Origin: Pseudomonadota bacterium
Lineage (GTDB): Bacteria > Pseudomonadota > Alphaproteobacteria > Rhizobiales > Beijerinckiaceae
Direction: 5' to 3'
DNA length: 64,000 bases
Assembly: GCA_021813805.1 (NCBI GenBank)
Contig: JAKAJL010000014.1
Location: forward strand, 1-64,000
Shown here: positions 22,088 through 32,443 of the stretch, in pieces
Layout of the letters: every line of letters begins with the position of its first letter
Position numbering within the stretch: the first letter of the stretch is position 1
Translations under genes and position numbers: made by a program
Notes under the pieces: model-generated
Told to the model about the DNA's origin: nothing
Database searches by the model: none
What the model saw: the letters and a program-made list of their open reading frames with translations, nothing else

Positions 22088-23290
22088 ATGTTTCGCCTCA
22101 CCCAAATGCTGCGCGAACTGAAAGACCCGACGCCCGTCCGGCCGCGCCGCGATCCGCCCGGTCCGGTGGTGATCTGGAACCTGATCCGGCGCTGCAACCT
22201 CAAATGCAAACATTGCTATTCGGTCTCGGCCGATGTCGATTTTCCCGGCGAACTGACGACGCAGGAAATCTTTGCGGTGATGGACGACCTGAAAGATTTT
22301 GGCGTCCCGGCGCTGATTCTTTCGGGCGGCGAGCCCTTGCTGCGGCCCGATATTTTCGACATTTCCCGCCGCGCCAAGCAAAAAGGCTTTTACACCGCGC
22401 TGTCGAGCAACGGGGCCTTGATCGACGCGGACAAGGCCGATCGCATCGTCGATATCGGCTATGATTATGTCGGGATCAGTCTCGACGGCATCGGCGCGAC
22501 CAACGACCGCTTTCGCGGCCTCGCCGGAGCCTACGACGCGGCGCTTTCGGGCGTGCGCGCCTGCGTCGCGCGCGCCGCGAAAGTCGGCTTGCGCTTCACC
22601 ATGACTCTCGACAACTGGCGCGAATTGCCGCGCCTGATCGAACTCGCCAAAGCCGAGGGCGTGAAGAAATTCTATCTCTCGCATCTGGTCTATGCCGGGC
22701 GCGGCAACAAGAATCGCGGCGACGACGCCAATTGGCGGGTGACCCGCGACATGATGGATTTTGTGATCGACGCCGCCTGGGCGGCGTTGGAGCACGGCGA
22801 GGAACTGGATTTCGTCACCGGCAACAACGATGCCGACGGTGTCTGGCTCTATTTCTGGATTCGGCGCCATTTCCCGGAACGAGCCGAACATATGCGCGCA
22901 AAGCTGGCGCAATGGGGCGGCAATTCGTCCGGCGTCAATGTCGCCAATATCGACAATCTCGGCGAGGTCCACCCCGACACGATGTGGCAGGATTATCCGG
23001 TCGGCAATGTCCGCGCCCGGCCATTCTCGCAGATCTGGTCCGATGTCTCCGACCCGATCATGGCCGGTTTGAAGCGCCGCCCGCGAAAAATTTCGGGGCG
23101 CTGCGGCGCTTGCGCCTTTTTCGACATTTGCGGCGGCAATACGCGCGTGCGGGCGCTGAAGCTGAGCGGCGACGCTTTCGCCGAGGACCCGGCCTGCTAT
23201 CTCACCGACGCCGAAATCGGCGCGCCCGAAGCCGAGCGCCTGGCTCCGCGGCCCTTCCGGGGAATGAAACATGAAGCTTTGCGCCGCTAG
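22088..23290 (+). CDS. nirJ: Heme d1 biosynthesis radical SAM protein NirJ
   Basis: WNLIRRCNLKCKHCYS radical SAM CxxxCxxC; C-terminal CGACAFFDICGG. Confidence 0.93.
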   Translation: MFRLTQMLRELKDPTPVRPRRDPPGPVVIWNLIRRCNLKCKHCYSVSADVDFPGELTTQEIFAVMDDLKDFGVPALILSGGEPLLRPDIFDISRRAKQKGFYTALSSNGALIDADKADRIVDIGYDYVGISLDGIGATNDRFRGLAGAYDAALSGVRACVARAAKVGLRFTMTLDNWRELPRLIELAKAEGVKKFYLSHLVYAGRGNKNRGDDANWRVTRDMMDFVIDAAWAALEHGEELDFVTGNNDADGVWLYFWIRRHFPERAEHMRAKLAQWGGNSSGVNVANIDNLGEVHPDTMWQDYPVGNVRARPFSQIWSDVSDPIMAGLKRRPRKISGRCGACAFFDICGGNTRVRALKLSGDAFAEDPACYLTDAEIGAPEAERLAPRPFRGMKHEALRR

Positions 23291-24821
23291 CCTCGCTCTG
23301 GCGCTGGGCGCCGCCGCCGCCCACGCCGCGCCGGACGCCGCGGCGCTCTATCAGGTCCATTGCGCCTCCTGTCACGGGAGCGACCGTTTCGGCGCCGTCG
23401 GCCCAGCGCTGCTGCCCGAAAATCTCGGACGGCTGGGCAAGGCTGGCGCGCAAGCCGTCATCCGCGATGGCCGCGCCGGCACGAAAATGCAGGGTTTCAA
23501 GGCGGCGCTCGACGACGAGTCGATCAAGGCGCTGGCGGCTTATGTCACCTCCCCGCCGGCGACGGCGCCGCTGTGGGGCAGGGCGCAGATTGAGGCCTCG
23601 CGCGTGCTGACGCCCGAGCCTCCGGCCGCGAAGCCCGTCTATTCGGCCGATCCCCTCAATCTCTTCGTCGTGGTCGAGGGTGGCGACCATCATGTCTCCA
23701 TCGTCGATGGCGACCGTTTCACGCCGATCGACCGTTTCGCCAGCCGTTTCGCCTTGCACGGCGGGCCGAAATTCACGCCGGACGGTCGTTATGTCTTTTT
23801 CTCGTCGCGCGACGGATGGGTGACGAAATTCGATCTCTGGACGCTGAAAGTCACCGCGGAGATCCGCGCCGGGCTCAACAGCCGCAACATCGCGCTGTCC
23901 AAGGATGGCCGCCATGTCGCGGTCGCCAATTACCTGCCGGACACGCTGGTGATTTTGTCCACGGCCGATTTGAGCGTGGAAAAAATCTTCGACGTCGCCG
24001 ACCGCAACGGCAAGGCCTCGCGCGTCTCGGCGGTCTATCAGGCGCCGCCGCGAAACTCCTTCATCGCCGCCTTGAAAGACGCGCCCGAGATCTGGGAGAT
24101 TTCCTGCGATCCCAATGCGCCGCCGGTCTATCCCGGATTTGTCCATAGCTACGAATCGGGGATGAAGGAGGCATTGGGGTCGACGGGTGGCTTGTTCGCG
24201 CTGCGCCGGATCGAAATCTCCAGTCCACTGGACGACTTCTTCTTCGATCCCTCTTATCGTTATGTGCTCGGCGCCCATCGCGACGGCGACAAGGCAGTCG
24301 TGGTTCACCTCGATATCGGGGCGGAAATCGCGACGATCCCGCTGCCGGGCATGCCGCATCTGGGCTCCGGCATTTCCTGGATGCGCGACGGCCGTGTGGT
24401 GATGGCGACGCCGCATCTGAAAGACGGCAAGATCAGCGTCATCGACACGACGGACTGGAGGCTCATCGCCGAAATTCCCACGCCTGGACCGGGCTATTTC
24501 CTGCGCAGCCATGACAATACGCCCTATGCCTGGGCCGATTCGTCGCTGTCGCCGCAACACCGGGACGAGATTTCCATCATCGACAAGCAGAGCCTCAAAG
24601 TCGTGCGCACGCTCAAGCCCGCGCCCGGAAAAATGACGGCCCATGTCGAATTCGATCGCTCCGGCAAACATGCGCTGGTCAGCGTGATGGAAAAGGATGG
24701 CGCGGTGATTGTCTATGACGCGGCAACCTTGCAGGAGATCAAGCGCCTGCCGATGTCGAAGCCGATCGGCAAATATAACGTCTATAACAAGATCACGTTT
24801 TCGCAGGGCACCAGCCACTGA
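23271..24821 (+). CDS. nirN: Cytochrome c/d1 protein NirN
   Basis: CASCHGSDRFGAVGPALLPENL plus d1 propeller; end of nir cluster. Confidence 0.9.
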   Translation: MKLCAASLALALGAAAAHAAPDAAALYQVHCASCHGSDRFGAVGPALLPENLGRLGKAGAQAVIRDGRAGTKMQGFKAALDDESIKALAAYVTSPPATAPLWGRAQIEASRVLTPEPPAAKPVYSADPLNLFVVVEGGDHHVSIVDGDRFTPIDRFASRFALHGGPKFTPDGRYVFFSSRDGWVTKFDLWTLKVTAEIRAGLNSRNIALSKDGRHVAVANYLPDTLVILSTADLSVEKIFDVADRNGKASRVSAVYQAPPRNSFIAALKDAPEIWEISCDPNAPPVYPGFVHSYESGMKEALGSTGGLFALRRIEISSPLDDFFFDPSYRYVLGAHRDGDKAVVVHLDIGAEIATIPLPGMPHLGSGISWMRDGRVVMATPHLKDGKISVIDTTDWRLIAEIPTPGPGYFLRSHDNTPYAWADSSLSPQHRDEISIIDKQSLKVVRTLKPAPGKMTAHVEFDRSGKHALVSVMEKDGAVIVYDAATLQEIKRLPMSKPIGKYNVYNKITFSQGTSH

Positions 24822-24830
24822 GCCGGCGGG

Positions 24831-25526
24831 TCAATCGTCGCGCGTCGCGCGCGCGGCGAACTCCGTCAGTCGGGCGATGTCCTTCATGCGGACATTGTCG
24901 CGAGCGACGGTGACGCCGAGTTCGCGCAGGCGCGCCAGCGCCCGCGAAAAACTTTCCGGCTGCATGCCCAGACGATTGGCGATCAGGGCCTTGTCATAGG
25001 GCAGGGCGATTTCAGCCGGGCCGGACTCGGCCGAAACCTGGCCGAGAAGAAAATCGGCGATCCGTTGCGGCGCCGATTGCGCCTTCAACTGCTCGATCTG
25101 TTCGACGAGCTGCTTGAGGTGAACGAAGGCCGCGGCCAGCATGTCCAGCGCGAGTTGGGGCTGCTTGAGAATGGCCTGGCGGAGGCCGGCGCCCTCGACC
25201 CGCAGGATGCGCGCCGGGGTGACCACTTCGGCCGAGGCCGGATAGCGCCCGCCGAGGAACATCGCGGCTTCGGCGAAGGTCTCTCCGGCGGTGAAGGTGG
25301 AAACGACGATCTCCCGGCCGTCCTCGCGTTCGCGGAACAGCTTCACCCAGCCTTCGCGGATGAAGAAGAAGGCGTCGGCCGGATCGCCCTGCTGGAAGAT
25401 GCGCTCGCCGCGTTCGTAATGGCGCGGGACGCGGCTCCCGATCAGGGATGCGGTGATCTCGCTTCCCATTGCCTGAAACAAGGGCGCGCGGCTCAGGATG
25501 GTCCAGTCGTCGGTCGTCATTGTCAT
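24831..25526 (-). CDS. Crp/Fnr family regulator (Dnr/NnrR-like), no cysteines
   Basis: cNMP-fold FQQGDPADAFFFIREGWVKLF; HTH IANRLGMQPESFSRALARLRELGV. Confidence 0.88.
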   Translation of the reverse strand: MTMTTDDWTILSRAPLFQAMGSEITASLIGSRVPRHYERGERIFQQGDPADAFFFIREGWVKLFREREDGREIVVSTFTAGETFAEAAMFLGGRYPASAEVVTPARILRVEGAGLRQAILKQPQLALDMLAAAFVHLKQLVEQIEQLKAQSAPQRIADFLLGQVSAESGPAEIALPYDKALIANRLGMQPESFSRALARLRELGVTVARDNVRMKDIARLTEFAARATRDD

Positions 25527-25639
25527 GTTTGGTCTTCGGCAAGGCGCTGGACGACGCCAACGTCACGAAAATGGCGTGAAACCGCACTCAAATCCTTGTC
25601 CGAGCGCACGGTTCCCAACATTTCGCCAAAAGAGGAAAA

Positions 25640-27586
25640 CTATCCGACGATATTGCGGAAAATGGCCGGCAAGGCAATGGCGAGTTTTTCCGGACGGGAC
25701 ACTATGGCGAAGCCCGCCGGTCCGAACAGATGCGGCAGGTAGAATCGCGCTTGCGCGTCGATGGCGACGCAGAACACCGCCTGCCCGCGCCGGCGGGCCT
25801 CCATCGCCGCGCGGCGGGTGTCCTCGATCCCGAAACGGCCTTCATAATGATCGAGATCGTTGGGCTTGCCGTCGGTGATGACCAGCAGGAGCTTTTTTGC
25901 GTTCGGGCGTTCGGCGAGCCGGAACGAGACATGGCGCAAAGCCGCGCCGAGCCGGGTATAGAAACCGGGCTTCAGCGCCGCGATGCGCGAATCCACTTTT
26001 TTGCCGAAGGACTCCTCAAAACTCTTGCACACGTCGACGAAGACGCGCTCCTTGCGCAGCGACGAGAAGGCATAGAGCCCGACGTCGTCGCCGCAGGCCT
26101 CAAGCCCATGCGCCAAGGCGATCAGCGCCTCGCGCGCGACGGCGATGACCGGGCGGCCTTCGACGGCGCTTTCGGTCGAGCGCGAACAATCGAACAATAC
26201 GGCCACGGCCAGGTCGCGTTCCTCGTTGCGGGCGTCGCGATAGAGCCGCTCGCTCGCCTCGCCGCCGGCGCGGCGGTCGGAAACGGCGCGCACGCAGGCG
26301 TCAAGGTCGATTTCACCGCCTTCCATCTGGCGGGACAGCCATTTGCGGCGTGGCCGCAACGCCTCGAAGCGCCGGCGCACCGTCTCGATCCGGCGTCGCG
26401 CCGCTGCGTCGAGCTTCAGGCCGTCCGCCGATTCGGGGGCGACATTCTCCAGCACCCGCGCCTGATCCGGGATCAAGGCGGCCCGCTTCCAGTCCCATTC
26501 GGGATAGATGAACTTGCCGGAGAGTTTTTCACGGTCGCCGTCCTCCGGCGACAGGTCGAGATCGAATTTCAGCCGGGTCTTGGGTTTCTTGTGATGCTGC
26601 GCGAGGTCGATCCGATCCATGTCGGACGCCGCCTTGCGCGCGTTTTCCTCGTCGTCGTCATCGACGTCGCGGTTGAGGTTGAGGAAATCGCCGAACGATA
26701 GGATCGCCTCGAAACGGTAGAGAATGAACGAATCCTTGCGCTCGGCGCGGTCGCTTTTCTGGCGGCGGGCCCTCATCGTCTGTTCCGCCCCGTCGCTCGC
26801 GCCTTTGCCCGGTTCGGGCGCCTCATCGCCGCGCCGCGGGCTTGCGCTTGACGAGGGCGACCGCTCGCCCCACAGCAGCACCGGGCGAAAGGCCTTGTAG
26901 CCGGGGGGCGCGGCGAGCGTGGCGAAGAACTCGGCTTCTCCGGCAAGGGCGCGTTGCAGGGATGTGTCGATGCGCAGCGGCGCCCGCGCGAGGCGGTCGA
27001 GAATCCAGTCCTCGATTTCCTTTTCGATCGGCGGTCCTTTGAAGGCGGGTCGCGCGGCAAGGGTCGCCGCATAAAGCGCGTCGCGGATCGGCGCGAGGCC
27101 AGGGAAAAGGACGAGCGCGCGTTCGCTGTCGGCCTGCGCCTGCCGCAGGCGACTCACGTCACGGCGCAAGGGATCGCCGGAAGCCTCTTCCGTCGGCTTG
27201 GCCACGACAGCCAAAGCCGCGAGCCAGAGATAAAGCTTGCGGTTAAGCTCCGCGTCGGGGAAATGATCGATTTTTTGCGGCAGGAACAAGGTCGAACCGT
27301 CGAAGCGCGCCGCTTTCACGCGCTCCGAGTCGCGGGCGAGGCGTCGGCGCCACGAGCGGCGGTGCGTGGACATTTCCTCGCCGGCGGCCTTGATCTCGAC
27401 GCCCGGCGCGCCGCCGAGGCCGCGGAACAGCACGCCCAGGGCGCCCTTGATCGCCGTCAGTTCGACCGCCGCTTCGGGAAAGGTCGGCTCGGCGTCGAGC
27501 TTTTCGGCCAGGCGGTCCCACAAGCCGCCGACCGCCTCTTCCGGCTCCCAGAATTTGGTGGCGATGAGCGCGCGCCAGAGCGACAT
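25640..27586 (-). CDS. norD: NorD, VWA-domain NO reductase activation protein
   Basis: C-terminal VWA AVLFDCSRSTES; next to norQ. Confidence 0.9.
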   Translation of the reverse strand: MSLWRALIATKFWEPEEAVGGLWDRLAEKLDAEPTFPEAAVELTAIKGALGVLFRGLGGAPGVEIKAAGEEMSTHRRSWRRRLARDSERVKAARFDGSTLFLPQKIDHFPDAELNRKLYLWLAALAVVAKPTEEASGDPLRRDVSRLRQAQADSERALVLFPGLAPIRDALYAATLAARPAFKGPPIEKEIEDWILDRLARAPLRIDTSLQRALAGEAEFFATLAAPPGYKAFRPVLLWGERSPSSSASPRRGDEAPEPGKGASDGAEQTMRARRQKSDRAERKDSFILYRFEAILSFGDFLNLNRDVDDDDEENARKAASDMDRIDLAQHHKKPKTRLKFDLDLSPEDGDREKLSGKFIYPEWDWKRAALIPDQARVLENVAPESADGLKLDAAARRRIETVRRRFEALRPRRKWLSRQMEGGEIDLDACVRAVSDRRAGGEASERLYRDARNEERDLAVAVLFDCSRSTESAVEGRPVIAVAREALIALAHGLEACGDDVGLYAFSSLRKERVFVDVCKSFEESFGKKVDSRIAALKPGFYTRLGAALRHVSFRLAERPNAKKLLLVITDGKPNDLDHYEGRFGIEDTRRAAMEARRRGQAVFCVAIDAQARFYLPHLFGPAGFAIVSRPEKLAIALPAIFRNIVG

Positions 27587-27588
27587 TT

Positions 27589-28401
27589 TTAGCCGAGCGT
27601 CACTTGCACGAGATCGAGCAGGCCCTTTTTCACGTCCAGATCGTCGGTGAGCGGCTCGATGACGGCGGATTCGATCGCCTCGCTGCGCTTCATGCCGTCG
27701 GCGATGAGATTGGCGCAGGCGACCAGCAGGCGGGTCGAGGCGCCTTCTTCGAGATCCTGGCCCTTCAGGGCGCGCAAGCGGCCAGCCAGACGAACCAGGG
27801 TCTTGCAGGATTCGGCGTCGAGCCCGCTCTCGCGCGCGACAATGGCCGCTTCCGCCTCCGGATGAGGATAGTCGAAGGACAGAGCGACGAAACGCTGACG
27901 CGTCGAGGGCTTGAGGGTTTTCAGCACCGACTGGTAGCCGGGATTGTAGGAGATCACCAACATGAAATCGTCGGGCGCATGCAACGTCTCGCCGGTGCGG
28001 TCGAGCGGCAGGATGCGGCGGTCGTCGGTGAGCGGATGCAGCACCACGGTCACGTCCTTGCGAGCTTCGACGACTTCGTCGAGATAGCAGATTCCGCCGC
28101 GCCGCACCGCGCGGGTGAGGGGGCCGTCGGTCCAGACGGTCTCGTTGTTCTTGATGAGATAGCGGCCGGTGAGATCAGCGGCGGTGAGATCGTCGTGGCA
28201 AGCGATCGTGTCCAGCTCCAGCCCGAGCCGCGCCGCCATATGGGCGACGAAACGCGTCTTGCCGCAGCCGGTCGGGCCTTTCAACAGGACCGGGAGGCGC
28301 CGCCGGTAGGCGGCCTCGAAAATCTCGCATTCCCGGCCAAGAGGCTGATAGAAGGGCGGCTGCATGACGATTGTCTCGTTTTTCACGGCTTGCAAGGTCA
28401 T
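27589..28401 (-). CDS. norQ: MoxR-type AAA ATPase NorQ
   Basis: LLKGPTGCGKTRFVAHMAARL Walker A; CYLDEVVEARKD. Confidence 0.93.
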   Translation of the reverse strand: MTLQAVKNETIVMQPPFYQPLGRECEIFEAAYRRRLPVLLKGPTGCGKTRFVAHMAARLGLELDTIACHDDLTAADLTGRYLIKNNETVWTDGPLTRAVRRGGICYLDEVVEARKDVTVVLHPLTDDRRILPLDRTGETLHAPDDFMLVISYNPGYQSVLKTLKPSTRQRFVALSFDYPHPEAEAAIVARESGLDAESCKTLVRLAGRLRALKGQDLEEGASTRLLVACANLIADGMKRSEAIESAVIEPLTDDLDVKKGLLDLVQVTLG

Positions 28402-28484
28402 TGCAATCCTCCTCCGTCGCGCGGCCGCGTGATCGTCAAAGGCCGGACAGACGCCTATGCTAAACAGCGGCGGCAGTCAGCTTT

Positions 28485-28498
28485 TTGCGCTTTGTCAA
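28485..28498 (-). promoter_or_regulatory. Weak candidate Dnr/FNR box upstream of norQ
   Basis: ttgcgctttgtcaa in the 240-bp norB-norQ gap. Confidence 0.3.
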
Positions 28499-28639
28499 AG
28501 TCGCGGCGCAATTGAGGACAGGCTACGAAAAACAAGGCCCGCGCCGCTTTCGCCTCTCGGCTGAGCGCGCGGGTCCATCGTTGCCTGGCTCTCGATGCGC
28601 CGCGATCGTCAAACGCGGCGCAACGTCATGCTTTAAACC

Positions 28640-29998
28640 TCATTCCGCCGGGGCGCCGACCGCGTGGCCCGGTTCGATCGCCTCATGCTTGAGCGGAACG
28701 AGGATCGAGAAGATGAACAGGAAGGCGCCGACGGCCGTCGCGACGCCTGCGCCGAGACGCAGGTCGAAGAACAGGCCGAGCTGGTCGGCGGCGTCCATGA
28801 AGCTCAGTCCCATGACGCGGGTCAGATGGGTCTGCAGCACGCCGGCGAAGGTGAGCGCCACCGTCATGAACACCACGCCCGCCGACAGGATCCAGAAGCT
28901 GAGCATGTTCAGGACCTGGTTATAGGGGGCGCGATTGAACAGTTGCGGGAAGGCGTAGGTCATGATCGCCAGATTGACGCAGACATAGGCGCCATAGAAG
29001 GCCAGATGGCCGTGCGCCGCCGTCACCTGCGTGCCGTGCGTATAGAAGTTCACGCCGTGCAGGGTGTGCAGGAAACCCCACACGCCGGCGCCGAAAAAGG
29101 CCAGCACCGAACAGCCGAGCGACCACAGCATCGCCGCCTTGTTGGGATGGTCGCGGCGGCCCTTCCACACCATGCTGAAGGTGAACAGCATCATGCCGAA
29201 GAAGGGAACGACCTCGAGCGACGAGAAGATCGAGCCGATCCACTGCCAATAGCCCGGCGTTCCGATCCAGTAATAGTGATGGCCAGTGCCGAGAATTCCC
29301 GAGAAGAGCGCGGTCGCGACGATGACATAGAGCCATTTCTCGATCACCTCGCGGTCCACGCCCGTGAGCTTCAGCATCAGGAAGGCGAGAATCGAGGCCA
29401 TCACCAGCTCCCACACGCCTTCCACCCAGAGATGGACGACATACCACCAGAACATCTTGTCTTCCGACAGGTTGCCCGGGTTGTAGAGCGAGAACAGGAA
29501 GAAGACGGCGACGCCCCACAGGCCGAGCAGCAGCACGTTGGTGATCGCCGTCTTGCGCCCCTGCAGCACGGTCATGCTGATGTTGAACAGGAAGATCAGG
29601 GCGGCCACGACAATGCCGAGCTTCACCCAAAGCGGCTGTTCGAGATAGGAGCGCGCTTCCGCCGCGTAAATGTGGAAGAGATAGCCGGCCACCGCCGCCA
29701 GCGCGCCGAGGAAAAAGATGGCGAATTGGACATAGGCGAGGGCCGGCGAATAGATCTCGCGCTCCGCCTCCTCGGGAATGAGATAATAGGCGGCCCCGAA
29801 GAAGCCGAGTATCAGCCAGACGACGAGGGCGTTGGTGTGGATCATGCGTACTTCATTGAAGGGCATGATTTCGACGGGAACGAGGTTCGGCGCGACATAG
29901 ATGAGGCCGCCGATCAGTCCGAAGATCATCTGGACGGCGAAGATGAGCATGGCGCCAAGCCAATAGGTCTTGGCGATGCTTTGGCTGTGATATTGCAT
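28640..29998 (-). CDS. norB: Nitric oxide reductase subunit B (cNor)
   Basis: 452 aa heme-copper oxidase family; HLWVEGVWELVMASILAFLMLKLTGVDREV; paired with norC. Confidence 0.95.
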   Translation of the reverse strand: MQYHSQSIAKTYWLGAMLIFAVQMIFGLIGGLIYVAPNLVPVEIMPFNEVRMIHTNALVVWLILGFFGAAYYLIPEEAEREIYSPALAYVQFAIFFLGALAAVAGYLFHIYAAEARSYLEQPLWVKLGIVVAALIFLFNISMTVLQGRKTAITNVLLLGLWGVAVFFLFSLYNPGNLSEDKMFWWYVVHLWVEGVWELVMASILAFLMLKLTGVDREVIEKWLYVIVATALFSGILGTGHHYYWIGTPGYWQWIGSIFSSLEVVPFFGMMLFTFSMVWKGRRDHPNKAAMLWSLGCSVLAFFGAGVWGFLHTLHGVNFYTHGTQVTAAHGHLAFYGAYVCVNLAIMTYAFPQLFNRAPYNQVLNMLSFWILSAGVVFMTVALTFAGVLQTHLTRVMGLSFMDAADQLGLFFDLRLGAGVATAVGAFLFIFSILVPLKHEAIEPGHAVGAPAE

Positions 29999-30033
29999 TA
30001 AATCCTCCGCATCGTTGGATCAGTTGGTCCTGG

Positions 30034-30492
30034 TCAGTTGGTTTTGGACGGCCGCGGCGGCCACCCTTGCAGATTGGCGCGCCCGGCCCAGTCGAGGAAA
30101 TTGCCCAGATCGTCGAGCTGGGCGTCGCTCAAGTTGAACTGCGGCATCTGCCGACGCCCGGGGATGCCGGTCGGCTGCGCCTTCATCCAGGATTTGAACG
30201 TCTCGCGCGCGCCGGCGGGATCCTTTTCGACGCCCCAGCGCTTCATGACATCGCCCAGTTCGGGCGCGAAACGAGCGCCTTCGCCGTAAATGGTGTGGCA
30301 GTCAAAACAGGCGTGGCTTTCCCAGATGCGCTTGCCGCGCACCACGGAATCGGTGAGATGGGCCTCGTCGGTCCCCTTGGTCAGGATGTAGTGGCGGCTT
30401 TGCGCCGTCAGCCCGACGAAGATGACGAAGAAGAACAGCGACCCGCCGTAGAATATATTTCGGGCCGTGGATTTTGTGAGTACTTCGCTCAT
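30034..30492 (-). CDS. norC: Nitric oxide reductase subunit C, c-type cytochrome
   Basis: N-terminal TM; CFDCHTIYGEGARFAPELGDV. Confidence 0.95.
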   Translation of the reverse strand: MSEVLTKSTARNIFYGGSLFFFVIFVGLTAQSRHYILTKGTDEAHLTDSVVRGKRIWESHACFDCHTIYGEGARFAPELGDVMKRWGVEKDPAGARETFKSWMKAQPTGIPGRRQMPQFNLSDAQLDDLGNFLDWAGRANLQGWPPRPSKTN

Positions 30493-30550
30493 GCGGTCGT
30501 TCCCCGGAAGATGGACTGGCCGACGCTAGAATGAGGCGCGGCCGGACCCC

Positions 30551-30564
30551 TTAACAAAAGTCAA
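30551..30564 (-). promoter_or_regulatory. Dnr/FNR-like box upstream of norC
   Basis: ttaacaaaagtcaa (RC TTGACTTTTGTTAA), ~60 bp before norC ATG. Confidence 0.65.
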
Positions 30565-30587
30565 CTGGCGCCTCGGCGGCGACGCAT

Positions 30588-30863
30588 TCATTGCGGAGTC
30601 GCAAAGAACAGGAAGGAAGCGGAGACGAGCAGCAGGGTGAGCGCCGCGGCCGTTGTGAATCCGAACAGCGCGCCCGGCGCGGCGCGAAGCCCGAGATAGG
30701 TCCGCAGCACGAGATGCGCCTTGCACGCGGCCGCAGCCGCGACGACGCCAATCATCGCCGCGCCGAGCCTTGAGGCGTGGACGACGTCGGAGGCAAAGGC
30801 CAAGGTCAGCGACAGCGCCATCAGCAAGGCCCAGACGATCAGGATTTCGCGCGGCTTCGCCAT
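30588..30863 (-). CDS. norF: NorF-like small membrane protein (cytochrome oxidase subunit IV-like)
   Basis: 91 aa, 3 TM; between norE and norC. Confidence 0.75.
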   Translation of the reverse strand: MAKPREILIVWALLMALSLTLAFASDVVHASRLGAAMIGVVAAAAACKAHLVLRTYLGLRAAPGALFGFTTAAALTLLLVSASFLFFATPQ

Positions 30864-30866
30864 GGC

Positions 30867-31445
30867 TCACCTCAGGAGATAAAAGCTGGGAAACACCAGA
30901 ATCCAGACCAGATCAACCATGTGCCAGAACGCGGTTCCGGTCTCGATATTGTCAGGCGAGTCGAAATGCGCCACCAGTAGCAGGATGACGAGGCCAAGCA
31001 CGACATGAAGGGCGTGGAAGCCGGTGACGAGGAAATAAAGGGTGAAGAAGGGACTCGAATCGAGATCGTGTCCGGCGGCGAGTTCGACGCCATATTCGCG
31101 CGCCTTGACGACGAGAAAAACAACGCCGAGCGACCCGGCGAGGCCAAGCCAGAAGCGCGCCGCCGCGCGCCGGCTTTCATGCGCGGCGACATTGGCCAGC
31201 GCCGCGAACAGACCGCTGGTCAGCAGCACGGCGGTGTTGATCAGGCCGGCGAGGCGGCTCAACTGGTCCTGATCGGCGGCGAAACCCGCCGGATCGCGGG
31301 CGCGGGCGCCGGCGTAGCCGATCAGCGCCCCCCCGAAAACCGCAAGCTCGGAGCCGATCAGAACCCACATCAGCGGATTGCCGGGCAAAGCCGAGAGCGG
31401 CCCCCAGTCGTCCTTGGCGTTCACGCGGGCTTGAACTTCGGTCAT
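30867..31445 (-). CDS. norE: NorE, cytochrome c oxidase subunit III-like
   Basis: FYFLVTGFHALHVVLGLVIL..; TGTAFWHMVDLVWILVFP. Confidence 0.88.
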   Translation of the reverse strand: MTEVQARVNAKDDWGPLSALPGNPLMWVLIGSELAVFGGALIGYAGARARDPAGFAADQDQLSRLAGLINTAVLLTSGLFAALANVAAHESRRAAARFWLGLAGSLGVVFLVVKAREYGVELAAGHDLDSSPFFTLYFLVTGFHALHVVLGLVILLLVAHFDSPDNIETGTAFWHMVDLVWILVFPSFYLLR

Positions 31446-31524
31446 CCGTTTTCTCCGTGGCGTCCCAGTTGGCGCGCCACGGCTCAGAAGACGTTGTCGC
31501 GCCGCAAAGACGGCGGCCTTGCCT

Positions 31525-32226
31525 TCACGAGGACGGGTCGTCGATCAGCGGATCGGGTTTGGCGAGGTTTTCCAGCGCGACGGGGTCGCCGATCTCGATC
31601 CGGGCGCCTTTGACCTTGACGCCGAAACGCGCCAGAGTGGCGAAATTGCGCGAGAGATTTTCGGGGGCCATGCCCAACTGGGCCGCCAGCACTTTCTTGT
31701 CGAAGGGGATGACGATTCGATGCGTCGAGCCGGTTTCGCTGTCGCGCCGCGTCAGCCAGTTGGCGAGCCTTTCCAGGCCGGTCCGCAGTTTCTGGTTTTT
31801 CAGGTCCTTGGTGGCGGCGCGATAGGCGGTCGCGAGCTCCACGGCGATGCGCGCCGCGAAGGCTGCGTCTTCGAGCAGCGCCTTGCGCACCGAAGCGGCC
31901 GGCAGCATCAGGATGCGCGCCGGCTGGATGACGCGCGCCGATTTGAGATGGGGACGGTCGAGCACGACGGCCGCCGCGATGAAGACATTGGGCGGACCGA
32001 TGACTTCGATCGTGGTTTCGCGATCGCGATAACGGGAATAGAGTTCGACGCCGCCGCTGACTACGACATGAAGGAAATCGGGTAGTTCGCCTTCCTTTGC
32101 GAGGTCGATCCCCTCGGGGAATTTATGCAGGAAGGCGCCCTCCAGAAGCATCGCGACCGTCTCGGGCCGGCAGCCTGAAAAAATCTGCAGACGCGAGGCC
32201 TCGTCATAATGCTCCCGAGACAGCAT
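31525..32226 (-). CDS. Crp/Fnr family regulator (denitrification-type)
   Basis: cNMP-like domain; HTH LAAQLGMAPENLSRNFATLARFGV; divergent from narK. Confidence 0.85.
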   Translation of the reverse strand: MLSREHYDEASRLQIFSGCRPETVAMLLEGAFLHKFPEGIDLAKEGELPDFLHVVVSGGVELYSRYRDRETTIEVIGPPNVFIAAAVVLDRPHLKSARVIQPARILMLPAASVRKALLEDAAFAARIAVELATAYRAATKDLKNQKLRTGLERLANWLTRRDSETGSTHRIVIPFDKKVLAAQLGMAPENLSRNFATLARFGVKVKGARIEIGDPVALENLAKPDPLIDDPSS

Positions 32227-32313
32227 GGTCGCTCCTCCCGCGGATAGGGGTCATCAAAGGCGGCGCCGATTTGATCTCCGCACCCTTCATACAAGGCTGA
32301 TTCAATTTGCTGT

Positions 32314-32327
32314 TTGACTTTTGTCAA
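32314..32327 (+). promoter_or_regulatory. Dnr/FNR-type box 1 upstream of narK
   Basis: TTGACTTTTGTCAA. Confidence 0.75.
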
Positions 32328-32362
32328 ATAAATCCTTGTTTCTTCGCGCGCAGCCGAATTCC

Positions 32363-32376
32363 TTGATCATTGTCAA
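32363..32376 (+). promoter_or_regulatory. Dnr/FNR-type box 2 upstream of narK
   Basis: TTGATCATTGTCAA; centre 49 bp from box 1. Confidence 0.7.
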
Positions 32377-32443
32377 AGAGTCTTCGAAGCATTGGGGGTC
32401 AATTCCCGCGCCGGAAGCCACAATAACAAGGATGGCGCCAATC

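Noticed and set aside
21455-23272. 605-aa minus-strand ORF over nirG/H/J
   Set aside because: Antisense to well-supported nir genes
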